From: Verrucomicrobiota bacterium
Lineage (GTDB): Bacteria; Verrucomicrobiota; Verrucomicrobiia; Chthoniobacterales; Chthoniobacteraceae
Reading direction: 5' to 3'
NCBI GenBank assembly: GCA_003402745.1
Contig: QQND01000003.1
Location: 1 to 64,000 of the forward strand
DNA length: 64,000 bases
Shown piece after piece: positions 27,357 through 36,432 of the stretch. The notes beneath the pieces are model-generated. The model was not told the DNA's origin. It did not search any database and saw only the letters and a program-made list of their open reading frames with translations. Within the stretch, counting starts at the first letter, position 1. Every line of letters begins with the position of its first letter. Made by a program: the position numbers and the translations under genes.

Positions 27357-30300
27357 ATGAACAAACGCACCCAACCAACGACACTGGCCCTCCTTGGCAC
27401 GGCCATGCTTGCCGGCACCCTCCATGCCGAGCCGCCGATGGCTCCGCCTGCCAAACTGCCCACCACACCGGCGGAAGTCGCGGTTCTCATCAAGACCACT
27501 GACGAAGCCAGGCTATGGCATGATCAACTGATCCAGCGTCGCAGTCAGGCGTCGAATGATCGTAACCTCGCGGTGAATGCATTGCGCAATGGCGCTTTCA
27601 AGAAAGCGGGCGGCTTGGACGATCCGACTTATAAAGCGTTGCTGGCAAAGGTGACCGACCTCGATACGCAGATGAAGGCCAAGAGCGATGCCGCCGCCGT
27701 AGCCGATAAGGCAGGTGACAAGGATGAGAAGATGGCTCTAGAAATCGAGGCGCAGAGATTGCGGGTCACCAAGGATATGACGCAGGCGGAGGCGGAGGCA
27801 TTCGTGATCCAGCGTTGTCTTGCGCTGCCGGACGGAAAAGAGGCTGCGGAGCAGGCGCGCTTGCTTATGCAGCAAGCGAAAGAGGCCGATGAGGCGGTGC
27901 TGCCCTATTGGGAGAACGTCCGGTCCAAGTGGAACAGCCTCGCAGCCGTATATCAGCAGAAGGCGCAAGGCATGGACTACAAAAAGACGCGTAGCATCAC
28001 CCTCCCCCCGCCAGCGGATGCGGCCCGGCGCAGGACGGAGTTTACGAATCGCAATGATCCGGCCGAACTCGAGCAACTCGCGCACCGGCTATTCAACGCG
28101 CTCGATGAGAAAGCGCCAGGGGTGGACAAGGCGTTCGCACTCTATCGGGAAAGGAAGTTCGCGGAGGCTCTGGATGCTTTTCGCGATCACTTCCTGCATA
28201 AGCTCACACACTTTGAGCAGTTCGGCATCCCCGCCGAGGCAATCATCACCGATGGATTTGCTCCGCTCTCTCCAGTCCTGTTCCCCGATGCATGGCTCGA
28301 CGACGCGATGCGCGGCATCGGTACCACGGCGAATCCCTCCGTAGGCCGCGAGGAGCTGCTGAAGATCGACTTCGGACCGCCGGGAACGGTCAACTGGACG
28401 CATCTGCCACCGGAGCCCCTGAACGCACAGAAGCAGCCGGAGTCACTGCACCTCATGCGCCCGCTGCATTTGCTCGAAAGCGAGAGTCTGACGAACGGAC
28501 TGCTCGGCTGGCTGTTGCAGGGTTACCAGAGGACGGGCGAGGCGAAGTGCCTGCACCGCTGGTCCGAGTATGCGGATGATTGGGCGCTGAACGTGCAGCG
28601 TTCCTTGAATGCGCTTCCGGCGAGCGAACTCGAAGCCGCGTCTTATCAGCCAAATCTGCCGTTGATGTGGAATGAGCGCTGGTATCACACGCTGAGCCCG
28701 CGCGTGCTCGCCACCTTCGTTACGCGGGTGCGCGCGACCGCGTTGACGCATCCCGGTTTCGCCAAAGAAATGCCCGCGCCGACCCTTGCGCGAGTCCTGC
28801 TCACGGGGCTGGAGGAATACGCCACGCCGAACATCCTGGTGGCGCGTGCCACGCGCTTCAATTGGAACCACATGGGCCTGAGCTTCAACATGCGCAACGC
28901 ACTGATGCTCGGTGAATTCAAGACAGGACAGTGGCTCGGGCGCGAGACGGCGCGGACGCTGCAGAATCATGCGCTGTTCTCGATCATGCCCGACGGCGGC
29001 TACGTCGAATACTCCGACGAGGGGCATCAGGGCGTATGGCTGCAGTTCGGACTCGCCGGCTATGAACTATTGCAAGCGAGCCACCCGGCCTGGTTCGACG
29101 CCGCGCTCGACGCCGATCTGCGCTGGAGCCTCGAGCAGAACGGCATGTTTTTCTTACGACACCTGAAACCCGACGGCCTTCGGCATCGCGACAGCTATCG
29201 CGATGCGCGCAGCGCCTATGTCGGCAAGACCCAGAGCGTCTTCGCCAAGTACTCGCTCGACCTCCAATTGCCTGGACTTACATCGCAAGAAGAGCCCGCC
29301 CGGATGCTCGACACGGTGTTTGGCAAGGGGACCTTGGGAGCGCCACGGCATCGCTCGGATGTCATGCCGTATCTCGGCGAGTTCATGCTACGTGGCGGCT
29401 GGGGCAAGACGGATGCGTTTTTCTACATGCACTCCGGCCGCATCCCGAACAGCAATCCCGACGAGGACTGCAACGCATTCAAGCTGCACAACCACGGCCA
29501 GCACCTGCTCACTGCCCAACCCGTGTACGTGGACGGCCGCACGCAAAACATGCACTTCAAACACGTCGACAACGTGGGAGCAAAGACGGCCTTCCTCACG
29601 CACAGTGATGGCATTCCCACCCAGGGCCGCTGGCACACCAGCGACCGATTCGACCTCGCCGAAGGAGTCTACGAAGGCGCCTATGAGGACCGCAGCGGAC
29701 GCACGTATTGGTCGCCGTTTCACACCGGCGGGTACGACTTGAAGCATCAGCAACGCAGCCTCGGCCTGCCCGCCGTGACCGACGTGCAGCGCCACACACG
29801 GCAGGTATTCTTCGTGCGCGAGCCCGAGTGCTGGGTCGTCGTGGATCGCATCCGCTGCGACGCGCGCCATGATTACGAAATTCCGTACGAAGTCTATACC
29901 CCAGTGCAACGCCTTGACTGGCTGCGCCGGACAAAGACACCGGTCCCGAATGCGGACAAGCGGGCGGTGATCGAGGAAAACCGCGTGCGCACGGACAATC
30001 CTGGTTATCCGAAAATCACCATTCGGCACTTTGGCAACGACGCGCTGAAGATCGAGTTCGACCCGAAGTCGCACGACCTCGCGCACAAGGATCGCAACGA
30101 GGTCCAAGACGCCGACGGCGAATGGAAAACCAGCACGGTCCAGTTGCGGAACTGGATGGCCTTCGTCCGCCGCGTGCTGGTGAAATGGAACGGCGCGGGG
30201 GACCAGGTGCTCGTCACTTTCATCACGACCGCGCCCGAGAATGGCGAGCCGAGCTGGGCCGTGAAGGCCAGCGGCACGACCTTCACGGCCACTGCTCCAG

Positions 30301-31346
30301 ACGGAGGCAGCGTGCATTTCGCCGCGAGTGCCAAACCAGCCGCGCTGAACCTCAGCGGCGTCACCACCGATGCCGATACGCTTTTGATCGCAAAGCCCAA
30401 GTCGGGCAACGCTCAAGGCATCGTGCTCGGCGCGCGCTCCCTCAAGGTTGGCGCTCAATCGCTTTCCCTGAATACCGATAGCGCCGAGTTCACCCTCGGC
30501 AAGCAGCCCGCCATTACACGCGAAATCCACGCCCCCATCCAGCCGGTCGCCTTCAAGCCCGACGTGAATGTCTTCACCGACCACGCCGACGTGACGATGA
30601 CCAGCGCCACGCCGGACGTGAGCATCCGCTACACCCTCGACGGCACCGAGCCGACCCTCGCATCTCCGCTCTACACGAAACCCATGCGCATCGATCAGAG
30701 CGCCCAGGTGCGGGCGATCGCCGTTCGCGCTGGAGCGAAGGAACTGCATTGGCCGCTTGATCCCGGCTTCGCCACGCTGCCCACACGCGCCGTCTTCACC
30801 AAGCAGACCGCCTCACCGGCCCTGAAAATCAAGGCGACAGCGCCCGGACTCGCATGGGAATACATCGAAGGGCAGTCGTTTGCGCTCGTCGCCGCCAGTG
30901 GCTTCGTCCCGGCCCGGAAGGTCGGCACCACCACGAGGCTCCTCGATGCTTCCATGCATCAAAGCGGCAGCGCTTTCACCGCGCGCTACAGCAGCTATCT
31001 CGACGTGCCCGCCGACGGCGTCTATACCTTCCATGCCCCGCGCGAGTTCATCATACCCGATATCGACCCAGGCTACGACCTGCGCGTCATCCTCGATGGT
31101 GAAGAATGGTGGCCCGCCATGCGGCAGCATGCCCTCGGCACTTGGTCGCGCGCGCTCGCCAAAGGCCTGCACAAACTTCAGGTCGTCTACACCGACACTC
31201 GGACCAAGCCCTTCAAACACGAGACGTGGATGAACTGGCCCAACCCCGCCGTGCTCTGGAAAGGCGAAGCGCCCGTGCTCGAAATCAGTGGGCCTGGCTT
31301 GTCGAAACAACCGATACCGGATGCATGGCTGCGGAAGGAGAAGTGA
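27357..31346 (+). CDS. Giant heparinase-II/III-like polysaccharide lyase with CHB_HEX_C and PA14-like domains
   Basis: 1,329 residues from ATG 27357 (MNKRTQPTTLALLG, signal peptide to LHAE). A GTG at 27324 overlaps the previous stop and would add 11 residues. A helical, partly coiled-coil N-terminal region (about 30-230) precedes an alpha/alpha-toroid lyase domain (about 240-640) with LLQGYQRTGEAKCL and FNWNHMGLSFNMRNALM. The heparinase-II/III beta-sandwich follows (about 680-960) with GEFMLRGGWGKTDAFFYM and FKLHNHGQHLL. A chitobiase-C-like segment has SIRYTLDGTEPTLASPLY. A PA14-like end has YSSYLDVPADGVYTFHAP. It probably cleaves a uronic-acid polysaccharide outside the cytoplasm. The exact substrate cannot be read from sequence. 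Confidence 0.82.
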   Translation: MNKRTQPTTLALLGTAMLAGTLHAEPPMAPPAKLPTTPAEVAVLIKTTDEARLWHDQLIQRRSQASNDRNLAVNALRNGAFKKAGGLDDPTYKALLAKVTDLDTQMKAKSDAAAVADKAGDKDEKMALEIEAQRLRVTKDMTQAEAEAFVIQRCLALPDGKEAAEQARLLMQQAKEADEAVLPYWENVRSKWNSLAAVYQQKAQGMDYKKTRSITLPPPADAARRRTEFTNRNDPAELEQLAHRLFNALDEKAPGVDKAFALYRERKFAEALDAFRDHFLHKLTHFEQFGIPAEAIITDGFAPLSPVLFPDAWLDDAMRGIGTTANPSVGREELLKIDFGPPGTVNWTHLPPEPLNAQKQPESLHLMRPLHLLESESLTNGLLGWLLQGYQRTGEAKCLHRWSEYADDWALNVQRSLNALPASELEAASYQPNLPLMWNERWYHTLSPRVLATFVTRVRATALTHPGFAKEMPAPTLARVLLTGLEEYATPNILVARATRFNWNHMGLSFNMRNALMLGEFKTGQWLGRETARTLQNHALFSIMPDGGYVEYSDEGHQGVWLQFGLAGYELLQASHPAWFDAALDADLRWSLEQNGMFFLRHLKPDGLRHRDSYRDARSAYVGKTQSVFAKYSLDLQLPGLTSQEEPARMLDTVFGKGTLGAPRHRSDVMPYLGEFMLRGGWGKTDAFFYMHSGRIPNSNPDEDCNAFKLHNHGQHLLTAQPVYVDGRTQNMHFKHVDNVGAKTAFLTHSDGIPTQGRWHTSDRFDLAEGVYEGAYEDRSGRTYWSPFHTGGYDLKHQQRSLGLPAVTDVQRHTRQVFFVREPECWVVVDRIRCDARHDYEIPYEVYTPVQRLDWLRRTKTPVPNADKRAVIEENRVRTDNPGYPKITIRHFGNDALKIEFDPKSHDLAHKDRNEVQDADGEWKTSTVQLRNWMAFVRRVLVKWNGAGDQVLVTFITTAPENGEPSWAVKASGTTFTATAPDGGSVHFAASAKPAALNLSGVTTDADTLLIAKPKSGNAQGIVLGARSLKVGAQSLSLNTDSAEFTLGKQPAITREIHAPIQPVAFKPDVNVFTDHADVTMTSATPDVSIRYTLDGTEPTLASPLYTKPMRIDQSAQVRAIAVRAGAKELHWPLDPGFATLPTRAVFTKQTASPALKIKATAPGLAWEYIEGQSFALVAASGFVPARKVGTTTRLLDASMHQSGSAFTARYSSYLDVPADGVYTFHAPREFIIPDIDPGYDLRVILDGEEWWPAMRQHALGTWSRALAKGLHKLQVVYTDTRTKPFKHETWMNWPNPAVLWKGEAPVLEISGPGLSKQPIPDAWLRKEK

Positions 31347-31366
31347 ATCCAGAACCGAAATTTGGA

Positions 31367-31840
31367 ATGAAACACACCTTGAAATTCCTCATCATCGGCG
31401 CGCTCCTCCTCGGCAGACATCTGCAAGCCGCCGAACCCCACCGCTATGACCTCACCAAACGGGCCAGCGAGATCGATCCTCAAGCTAGGGAGCACCCGGA
31501 GATCAAGTTCACCTTCACAGATGACAAAGGGAAACCCGCCGACCTCCAACATGCGGTGGTAGACACCCGCGTGCCCTCGCAGGGGAAGCTCGTGATCTGG
31601 CTCATGGGCCACAATCAAGGGCTTTTTGAGCGCATCTCCAGCTATGGCTATCACGGCATCCAGCCTCATTACTCGAACGGCTGGTTCGCAGGCCATCGTT
31701 GTGCCCGGCGGCAAGGATGCGCTAGGCCAGTGGGTTTACGACGAGGTCTTACGCTATCTCTTCACGCATCCCGTGGACCAAAGCGGCCCCGCTGTGCCGA
31801 TGGACGCCGACTGTGATATGGGGCAGCGTGCGAAGTGCTG
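31367..31840 (+). pseudogene. Secreted hydrolase gene with internal deletion
   Basis: The frame from ATG 31367 has a signal peptide (MKHTLKFLIIGALLL) and then YDLTKRASEIDPQAREHPE, VDTRVPSQGKLVIWLMGHN and SYGYHGIQPHYSNGWFA. These match the N-terminus of the intact paralogue at 34007-35092. At about 31694 the sequence jumps, in another frame, to DALGQWVYDEVLRYLFTHPVDQ, which matches the paralogue's last 40 residues. The middle, including the GSSHG nucleophile elbow, is gone. It lies 20 bp after the lyase gene and would have been the next gene of that operon. Confidence 0.75.
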
Positions 31841-31909
31841 GAGCAAAAACCTGCCATTCTCATCATCCTCGCAGACGACATGGGTTATCCTAGAAACGGC
31901 AATGGCTGA
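31841..31909 (+). pseudogene. Stub of a sulfatase gene (N-terminal signature only)
   Basis: In the frame starting at 31841 the sequence reads EQKPAILIILADDMGYPRNGNG and stops at TGA 31907. (K/R)PxILxILADDMGY is the N-terminal signature of type-I sulfatases, with the paired Asp that binds calcium. The CxPSR active-site region and everything else is absent. It directly follows the deleted hydrolase. Confidence 0.55.
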
Positions 31910-32174
31910 TACCCTCTCTTTTAGGTTTATGGATGATTCAAAGAGTTCAGCACCTGGGACCGCGGTGCCCCAGCTCCGCTTTGACGCTCCAAAAACTCAG
32001 GAAGTCATTGCGGAATAGAGTAGCCTGTTCTCCGTTTCGTTATGGCCTGCTGGTTCAGCCGATGTCCCGCTTGCGGCTTCGGCCTCACGGCTTCATTCCG
32101 GACATCGCTTTCGGTCGTGAACCGTCTAATTCGACCGGTGGGACTTTCACCCACGTGGACTTCAGCTTTCCCAA
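31910..32174. other. Non-coding remnant region
   Basis: No gene, RNA or clear repeat recognised. Short open frames in all directions lack family signatures. The base use is unlike the coding genes around it. It probably formed during the same decay that removed the hydrolase and sulfatase. Confidence 0.4.
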
Positions 32175-32516
32175 CGCACGCTGGGGTTTCGCGGAGGCTA
32201 CATTTTTTGGGCCCTCTTGCTTTTGATGTGCCTGCTCAACGGCGTGCTATTTTTGGGAAGTTCCACCTGGCTGCCGGCGGCTACGCTGCCTGACCGCTAG
32301 GCGCTGCTTTGGTGCGCTGTTTGTGTCGCGATTGTCAGCTGGGCCCTTTCCATCAGGTTCCGGACCCATGATGGACGCTGGCACTGGATCAACTACCTTG
32401 GTTCCATTGTCTGGAAGGCCTCCCGCCGCGGACCCGACTCCCAGGCTTCCCCGGCAAGCCGAGCCGCAGAGCCCCTCACTGACCCCCAAAAACCACACAC
32501 CCCCTTTTCGCCTTAG
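32175..32516 (+). pseudogene. Possible broken membrane protein
   Basis: One frame reads RTLGFRGGYIFWALLLLMCL and continues to STWLPAATLPDR. It meets TAG at 32298, and carries on in the same frame with ALLWCAVCVAIVSWALSIRF, GRWHWINYLGSIVWKASRRG and a stop at 32514. Two hydrophobic helices separated by an in-frame stop look like a decayed small membrane protein. No family is recognised and no start codon can be assigned. Confidence 0.3.
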
Positions 32517-32644
32517 CGCACCAACCCTCTCTTCTCCACCGACCTTCCCACAAAAGCAGAATACGCTGCATTCGCCCCCGCGGAGTCGGCGCAAACCCGC
32601 GATTCCGCTTTCCATCGGCCACGGCCTTCCCTTCCCTGTGAGGG

Positions 32645-33367
32645 ATGAGCGCCTCTTTTGAAGAATTGGATTACCGTCAGACGCCCCTTGGAGAGCTGAC
32701 TCTCCGCCGCAGGCGCGTGCGGGAACTCGAAGACCTTGAAGTTTTTGAGGTGAAACTCGGCGACGCCTTCCTCATGTCCAGCCTATTTCACAAAGTCGAA
32801 GTCGCCCTCGCAGACCTCGGCCTCGCTCTGCTCGACGCCCCGCATCTCGACGTCGTCGTCGGTGGCCTCGGACTTGGATACACCGCTCGCGCCGCCCTCA
32901 AACATCCCGCCCTCGGCTCTCTTCTCGTGGTCGACTTCATGGCTGCCGTCATCGAGTGGCACGAAAAGGGCCTGGTGCCTCTCGGCCCCGAACTCACCGC
33001 CGACCCCCGCTGCCGATTCGTCCTCGGCGATTTCTTCGCGCTCGCCGCCGCTCCCGAACTAGGATTCGACCCGAACGCCCCTGGCCGCCTCTTCCACGCG
33101 GTTCTTCTGGATATCGACCACTCCCCGAAGAACCTGCTCCACCTCCGTCACGGAGCCTTTTACAGCGAAGCCGGACTCCGAAAACTCGCTCTTCAGTTGC
33201 ATCCAAGGGGCATTTTTGCACTTTGGTCAGACGATCCCCCAGACGCCGATTTTCTCGCAACGCTGGGCCTGGTCTTCGAAGAGTGTGAGGCCAAGGTCGT
33301 CAGCTTTTTCAACCCTCTCCTCGAGCGCAATTCCTCAAGCACCGTCTACCTGGCGCGCAATTCGTAG
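32645..33367 (+). CDS. Spermidine-synthase-like SAM-dependent transferase fold protein
   Basis: A 240-residue cytoplasmic protein with a Rossmann-like class I methyltransferase fold. The glycine-rich motif I is VVVGGLGLGYTARAAL (about 70-86), followed by the acidic motif LVVDFMAAVIEWHE (about 93-106), DPRCRFVLGDFF and AVLLDIDHSPKNLL. The order and spacing resemble the spermidine-synthase/polyamine-aminopropyltransferase group. The polyamine-site residues cannot be confirmed by eye, so a methyltransferase is equally possible. It is a single gene; the neighbour at 33454 is convergent. Confidence 0.7.
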   Translation: MSASFEELDYRQTPLGELTLRRRRVRELEDLEVFEVKLGDAFLMSSLFHKVEVALADLGLALLDAPHLDVVVGGLGLGYTARAALKHPALGSLLVVDFMAAVIEWHEKGLVPLGPELTADPRCRFVLGDFFALAAAPELGFDPNAPGRLFHAVLLDIDHSPKNLLHLRHGAFYSEAGLRKLALQLHPRGIFALWSDDPPDADFLATLGLVFEECEAKVVSFFNPLLERNSSSTVYLARNS

Positions 33368-33453
33368 CCGGCCCTCTGCAAAAGAAGACGCCAGGCAGAC
33401 CGTTGCCATGGCCCGCCAGATGTTCGACGCTGCCTAAGAACCTGCAGCTTCGC

Positions 33454-33885
33454 TCAAAAGAAATCCGGCCCATCCGTGTCTGAGGGAAAACTGCTCCCGA
33501 GTTGCTCGCGAATCCGTTCGTAGTCGCTCACGAGCAAATCCCACTCCTCGCGATCTTCCTCGGGAAGACCGTCGACGGCCGCTTCAATCCACGCCTGCAT
33601 CTCCGCCATCCGCGAGGTGATCGAGTCAAACAGCGCGCGGAGCATGTCCGCTCGGTCCGCCACATTGTGGATGACATCCTCCATGCGCTCCTCATAAACG
33701 CGCTGGAGTTCCTGTGCTTCAAGAATGCCGTTTTCGATCCTCGCTAATAAAAAAGGGCCGTCGGGATCCGCTCCCGCTTCGCCCTCCTCTGCACCAGAAA
33801 GACGGGCACGCTTCGCCTCGAGGATGCCTATCACTGAGACAACTTCGAGGTAGCCTGCAAACGGATCAAGGGGTGGTAGCTCCAT
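33454..33885 (-). CDS. Acidic helical hypothetical protein
   Basis: A 143-residue protein, strongly acidic and predicted mostly helical (ERMEDVIHNVADRADMLRAL, MAEMQAWIEAAVDGLPEEDR). It has no signal peptide, TM segment or recognised domain. The start MELPPLDPFAGYLEVV is at ATG 33885. An AT-rich inverted repeat lies 39 bp upstream. The base pattern and length support a real gene, but I do not know its function. Confidence 0.55.
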   Translation of the reverse strand: MELPPLDPFAGYLEVVSVIGILEAKRARLSGAEEGEAGADPDGPFLLARIENGILEAQELQRVYEERMEDVIHNVADRADMLRALFDSITSRMAEMQAWIEAAVDGLPEEDREEWDLLVSDYERIREQLGSSFPSDTDGPDFF

Positions 33886-33923
33886 GCGGAAACCTACACG
33901 GACTCGTCGGCACCGCTAGTGGG

Positions 33924-33944
33924 ATTGCAATTTTTCTTTGCAAT
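33924..33944. promoter_or_regulatory. AT-rich inverted repeat upstream of the hypothetical gene
   Basis: ATTGCAA and TTGCAAT, separated by seven bases, form a perfect inverted repeat 39 bp before the gene at 33885 and 62 bp after the end of the hydrolase gene at 34007. It could be an operator or a weak terminator stem. Confidence 0.3.
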
Positions 33945-34006
33945 AAACACAGAAGCAGCAAACGACACAGCGAAACAGCGCCCCACGCCCCCCAGCCACG
34001 CGTCTG

Positions 34007-35092
34007 CTACTTGCCGCGCAAATTCATCCGCGTCACACCTTCCGGCGCCACAGGCTGCCCGACTTCGTCCACAGACGAGGTGAACAAGTAACGCCAGACA
34101 TCGTCCTGAATGTATTTTCCGGAGGCGTCCCGCGGCGAGCTCTTGGCGTTGGGCGTCACAAATCCGTGAGCCTTGGCGGCGTCGCCTTTAACGTCCGACG
34201 ACGTAATCAACCGCCGGGAAAACCCATAGGGCGCCTTCGCCTCATCGGCATTCACAATCGGCCCAAACTTGTTCAACCCAAGCATAATCCATGAACGGGG
34301 GTAGTGATCTCCAGACCAACCGCTGTCCAAAACGTGGCTGTACCCAAAGAAACGATTCGCCGGGGTCGCCGAGGGAAGACCCTGCCAAGATTCATACTGA
34401 TCCCTGGGCCCGCAAAACATCACGCACCGGGCGACCTTCTGCTGGATCGCAAAACGGGCGGAGGAAGTCGCCCCATGGGACGAACCTGAAATAATCACTT
34501 TTTCCCAATCCAACCCCTTGCCATCGGCCGCAAAGAAAAACTCCCACCTGCCCTCGGGATGGGTTTTCGCAAGCCACTTCACGAACTGATAGGCACGCTC
34601 CATCATGCAATCAGGCTGCGGAATCGCCACGGCCTCGCTTGCATTCATTCCTGTTGTGGCTTCGAGCCGGATATTCCCCAGATGCTGCTCGTCCGCGGGC
34701 GCCGGTTCCTTGTTGAGTTTGGCAAACCAACCGTTGGCGTAACTCACTTGGATCGCATGCAGGCCGTAGCTATTCACTCGCTCAAAAAGCGCCGGATTGT
34801 AACCCATCAACCAAATCACAAGCCTGCCCTGCGCCGGCACCCTTGTGTCCACGGAGGCCCGCTCGGTGTCCGCCGGCTTACCGTTTTTTTCAAACACAAA
34901 GTCAAGCTCCGGATGCGACTGCGCTCTTGGATCGATCTCACTTGCGCGCGCCGTAAAATCATACGCCTTAGGAGCTTGATCGCTATACTTTAGCAACGGT
35001 GCACCGGTGGCGAACGCGGCTCCAGGGCCGCAAACGAAAATAAGAGCTCCGGCAAAAACAAGGCCCAACGGGGAATACAGGGATGGCTTCAT
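34007..35092 (-). CDS. Secreted alpha/beta-hydrolase-like protein (paralogue of the pseudogene at 31367)
   Basis: 361 residues from ATG 35092 (MKPSLYSPLGLVFAG, signal peptide to about AAFA). Conserved blocks are YDFTARASEIDPRA, VDTRVPAQGRLVIWLMGYN and FERVNSYGLHAIQVSYANGW. A nucleophile elbow GSSHGATSSARFA (S205) and VMFCGPRDQYESWQGLP follow. It resembles a PVC family sometimes labelled BPSS1187, a name recalled and not checked. It should be a periplasmic or extracellular hydrolase; the substrate is unknown. A decayed copy of the same family ends the glycan operon, so the intact copy may serve the same pathway. An in-frame GTG/ATG extension upstream precedes the signal peptide and is rejected. 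Confidence 0.7.
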   Translation of the reverse strand: MKPSLYSPLGLVFAGALIFVCGPGAAFATGAPLLKYSDQAPKAYDFTARASEIDPRAQSHPELDFVFEKNGKPADTERASVDTRVPAQGRLVIWLMGYNPALFERVNSYGLHAIQVSYANGWFAKLNKEPAPADEQHLGNIRLEATTGMNASEAVAIPQPDCMMERAYQFVKWLAKTHPEGRWEFFFAADGKGLDWEKVIISGSSHGATSSARFAIQQKVARCVMFCGPRDQYESWQGLPSATPANRFFGYSHVLDSGWSGDHYPRSWIMLGLNKFGPIVNADEAKAPYGFSRRLITSSDVKGDAAKAHGFVTPNAKSSPRDASGKYIQDDVWRYLFTSSVDEVGQPVAPEGVTRMNLRGK

Positions 35093-35319
35093 AGGGGGTA
35101 CTACATTCAACCTAGCGCCAAAAAGCAGAAATTGAAAGTAATCCGCCCTCCTTCGGCAACCTAGGCGCAACCGAAAAATCTTTGGCCCCTGCGAGCCTCC
35201 CAGTTCCACACGCGCCCCATAGCCCGCGAAAGCGGAGTCCGAACCCGGCTCCACGCACGCAGCGAGAGCCGCCTCGGGGCGTTGAAAGGGGCGCTTAAAC
35301 GCTCCCTGCCGGTTTCTAT

Positions 35320-35760
35320 TTAGACCACGACTTCGAAAATCGCCTCCACCTCCACCGCGGCCCCGGTAGGCAACTGCGCGAACCCAAGAGCGCTGCGGGC
35401 GTGAAAGCCGTTGCCTTCTTTCCCAAAAATTTGGTGCAGCAAATCCGAACAGCCATTGATCACCAGGTGCTGGTCAGTGTAGTCCAGCGTGGAATTGACG
35501 CACCCCAAGACCTTGAGCACCCGCAAACCGTCCAATGTCCCGTGCGTGTTCCAGACGGAATTGAGTACTTTTTCGGCGCAATTCCGGGCGGCTGCGTAGC
35601 CGGCCTCCGTGGAGACGTCGGCCCCCAGCTTGCCCTTCAAATCGCTCACATGTCCCGAAGTCAGCAGCTGGTTTCCAGAACGAATGCAAAGATTTAAATA
35701 GCCGGGGGTCTGTGGGGCGAAAACGATTCCAAGGCTTTCAGCAATGTTTTGAGGTGTCAT
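35320..35760 (-). CDS. RidA (YjgF/YER057c) family protein
   Basis: A 146-residue protein. RidA features are GYLNLCIRSGNQLLTSGHVS near the start, the central NCAEKVLNSVWNTHGTLDG, VLKVLGCVNS and the C-terminal HARSALGFAQLPTGAAVEVEA. The last block contains the Arg that in RidA binds the carboxylate of imine substrates. Family members deaminate reactive enamines or imines such as 2-aminoacrylate. This is the longer YjgF-like subgroup of about 150 residues, in which activity is less certain. It lies 75 bp downstream of a 2OG-Fe(II) oxygenase on the same strand. Confidence 0.88.
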   Translation of the reverse strand: MTPQNIAESLGIVFAPQTPGYLNLCIRSGNQLLTSGHVSDLKGKLGADVSTEAGYAAARNCAEKVLNSVWNTHGTLDGLRVLKVLGCVNSTLDYTDQHLVINGCSDLLHQIFGKEGNGFHARSALGFAQLPTGAAVEVEAIFEVVV

Positions 35761-35835
35761 CCACGGTTTGATGCCCCCAAAGCGCCGCGCAGGTCAACCT
35801 TCCTCTTCAAACGCACAGAATCCCCTCCCCTCCAC

Positions 35836-36432
35836 TCAGCGTTCCCGAAACCAGCCAGTGATGCTCATCCGTGTCTTGTGCGCCGGAAGAACCTCGTGCC
35901 AGAAATCTTCTGAAAGAAAACAAACGAGCGTCCCCAGCCTCGGTTCGATGAGGACAAACTCCCCCGTCTTATCTCCAACGGTCGTCCACAGTTTCAATTC
36001 CCCGCCGTCGCCGGGCTGCCAGTTCGGGTTGAGGTAGAGAATCACCGTCACAACCCGTTCCCGCGTTCCGGAGTGCCTGTCCAAATGCGCCTTATAAAAT
36101 GCCCCCTCCGGATAAATGGCAAAGTGGCCTTCAAATTCAAACAGACCAAGAAAGAAGCGCTGGTTGAGAGCCAGTCGCAGCCTCTCCAGCTTGTCCAAAT
36201 AGCGCTGCTGTTCCTGCGTGGCTTCCCCCGGCACCATCCACAAAACGTGGTCCCGCCGAATATCCTCGTGTACCACCAAACCCACGCCGCGGCCCACGCC
36301 GGCCCTTCGGAATGCTCCCTTTTGGCAGGCCTCCTCGCATTCACGGCCCAACAAAAGACCTTCGTCCTCATCCAGACACCCGGCCATGGTTGCCCACCCA
36401 AATTGATCCATCGCGTTGATGAGGCCAGTCAT
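35836..36432 (-). CDS. 2-Oxoglutarate/Fe(II)-dependent oxygenase (prolyl-4-hydroxylase-like)
   Basis: A 198-residue double-stranded beta-helix enzyme. The iron ligands are visible as HLD in YKAHLDRHSGTRERVVTVIL and the distal His in FWHEVLPAHKTRMSITGWFR. The Arg of KTRMSITGW is placed to bind 2-oxoglutarate. LYLNPNWQPGDGGELKLW is typical of prolyl-hydroxylase-like bacterial members. It would hydroxylate a protein or small molecule; no substrate can be assigned. It starts at ATG 36432, divergent from the alpha/beta hydrolase at 36741, and may be cotranscribed with the RidA gene after it. Confidence 0.85.
   Translation of the reverse strand: MTGLINAMDQFGWATMAGCLDEDEGLLLGRECEEACQKGAFRRAGVGRGVGLVVHEDIRRDHVLWMVPGEATQEQQRYLDKLERLRLALNQRFFLGLFEFEGHFAIYPEGAFYKAHLDRHSGTRERVVTVILYLNPNWQPGDGGELKLWTTVGDKTGEFVLIEPRLGTLVCFLSEDFWHEVLPAHKTRMSITGWFRER

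Noticed and set aside
29388-30749. A 453-codon minus-strand frame
   Set aside because: Opposite the lyase gene, whose domains are continuous there.
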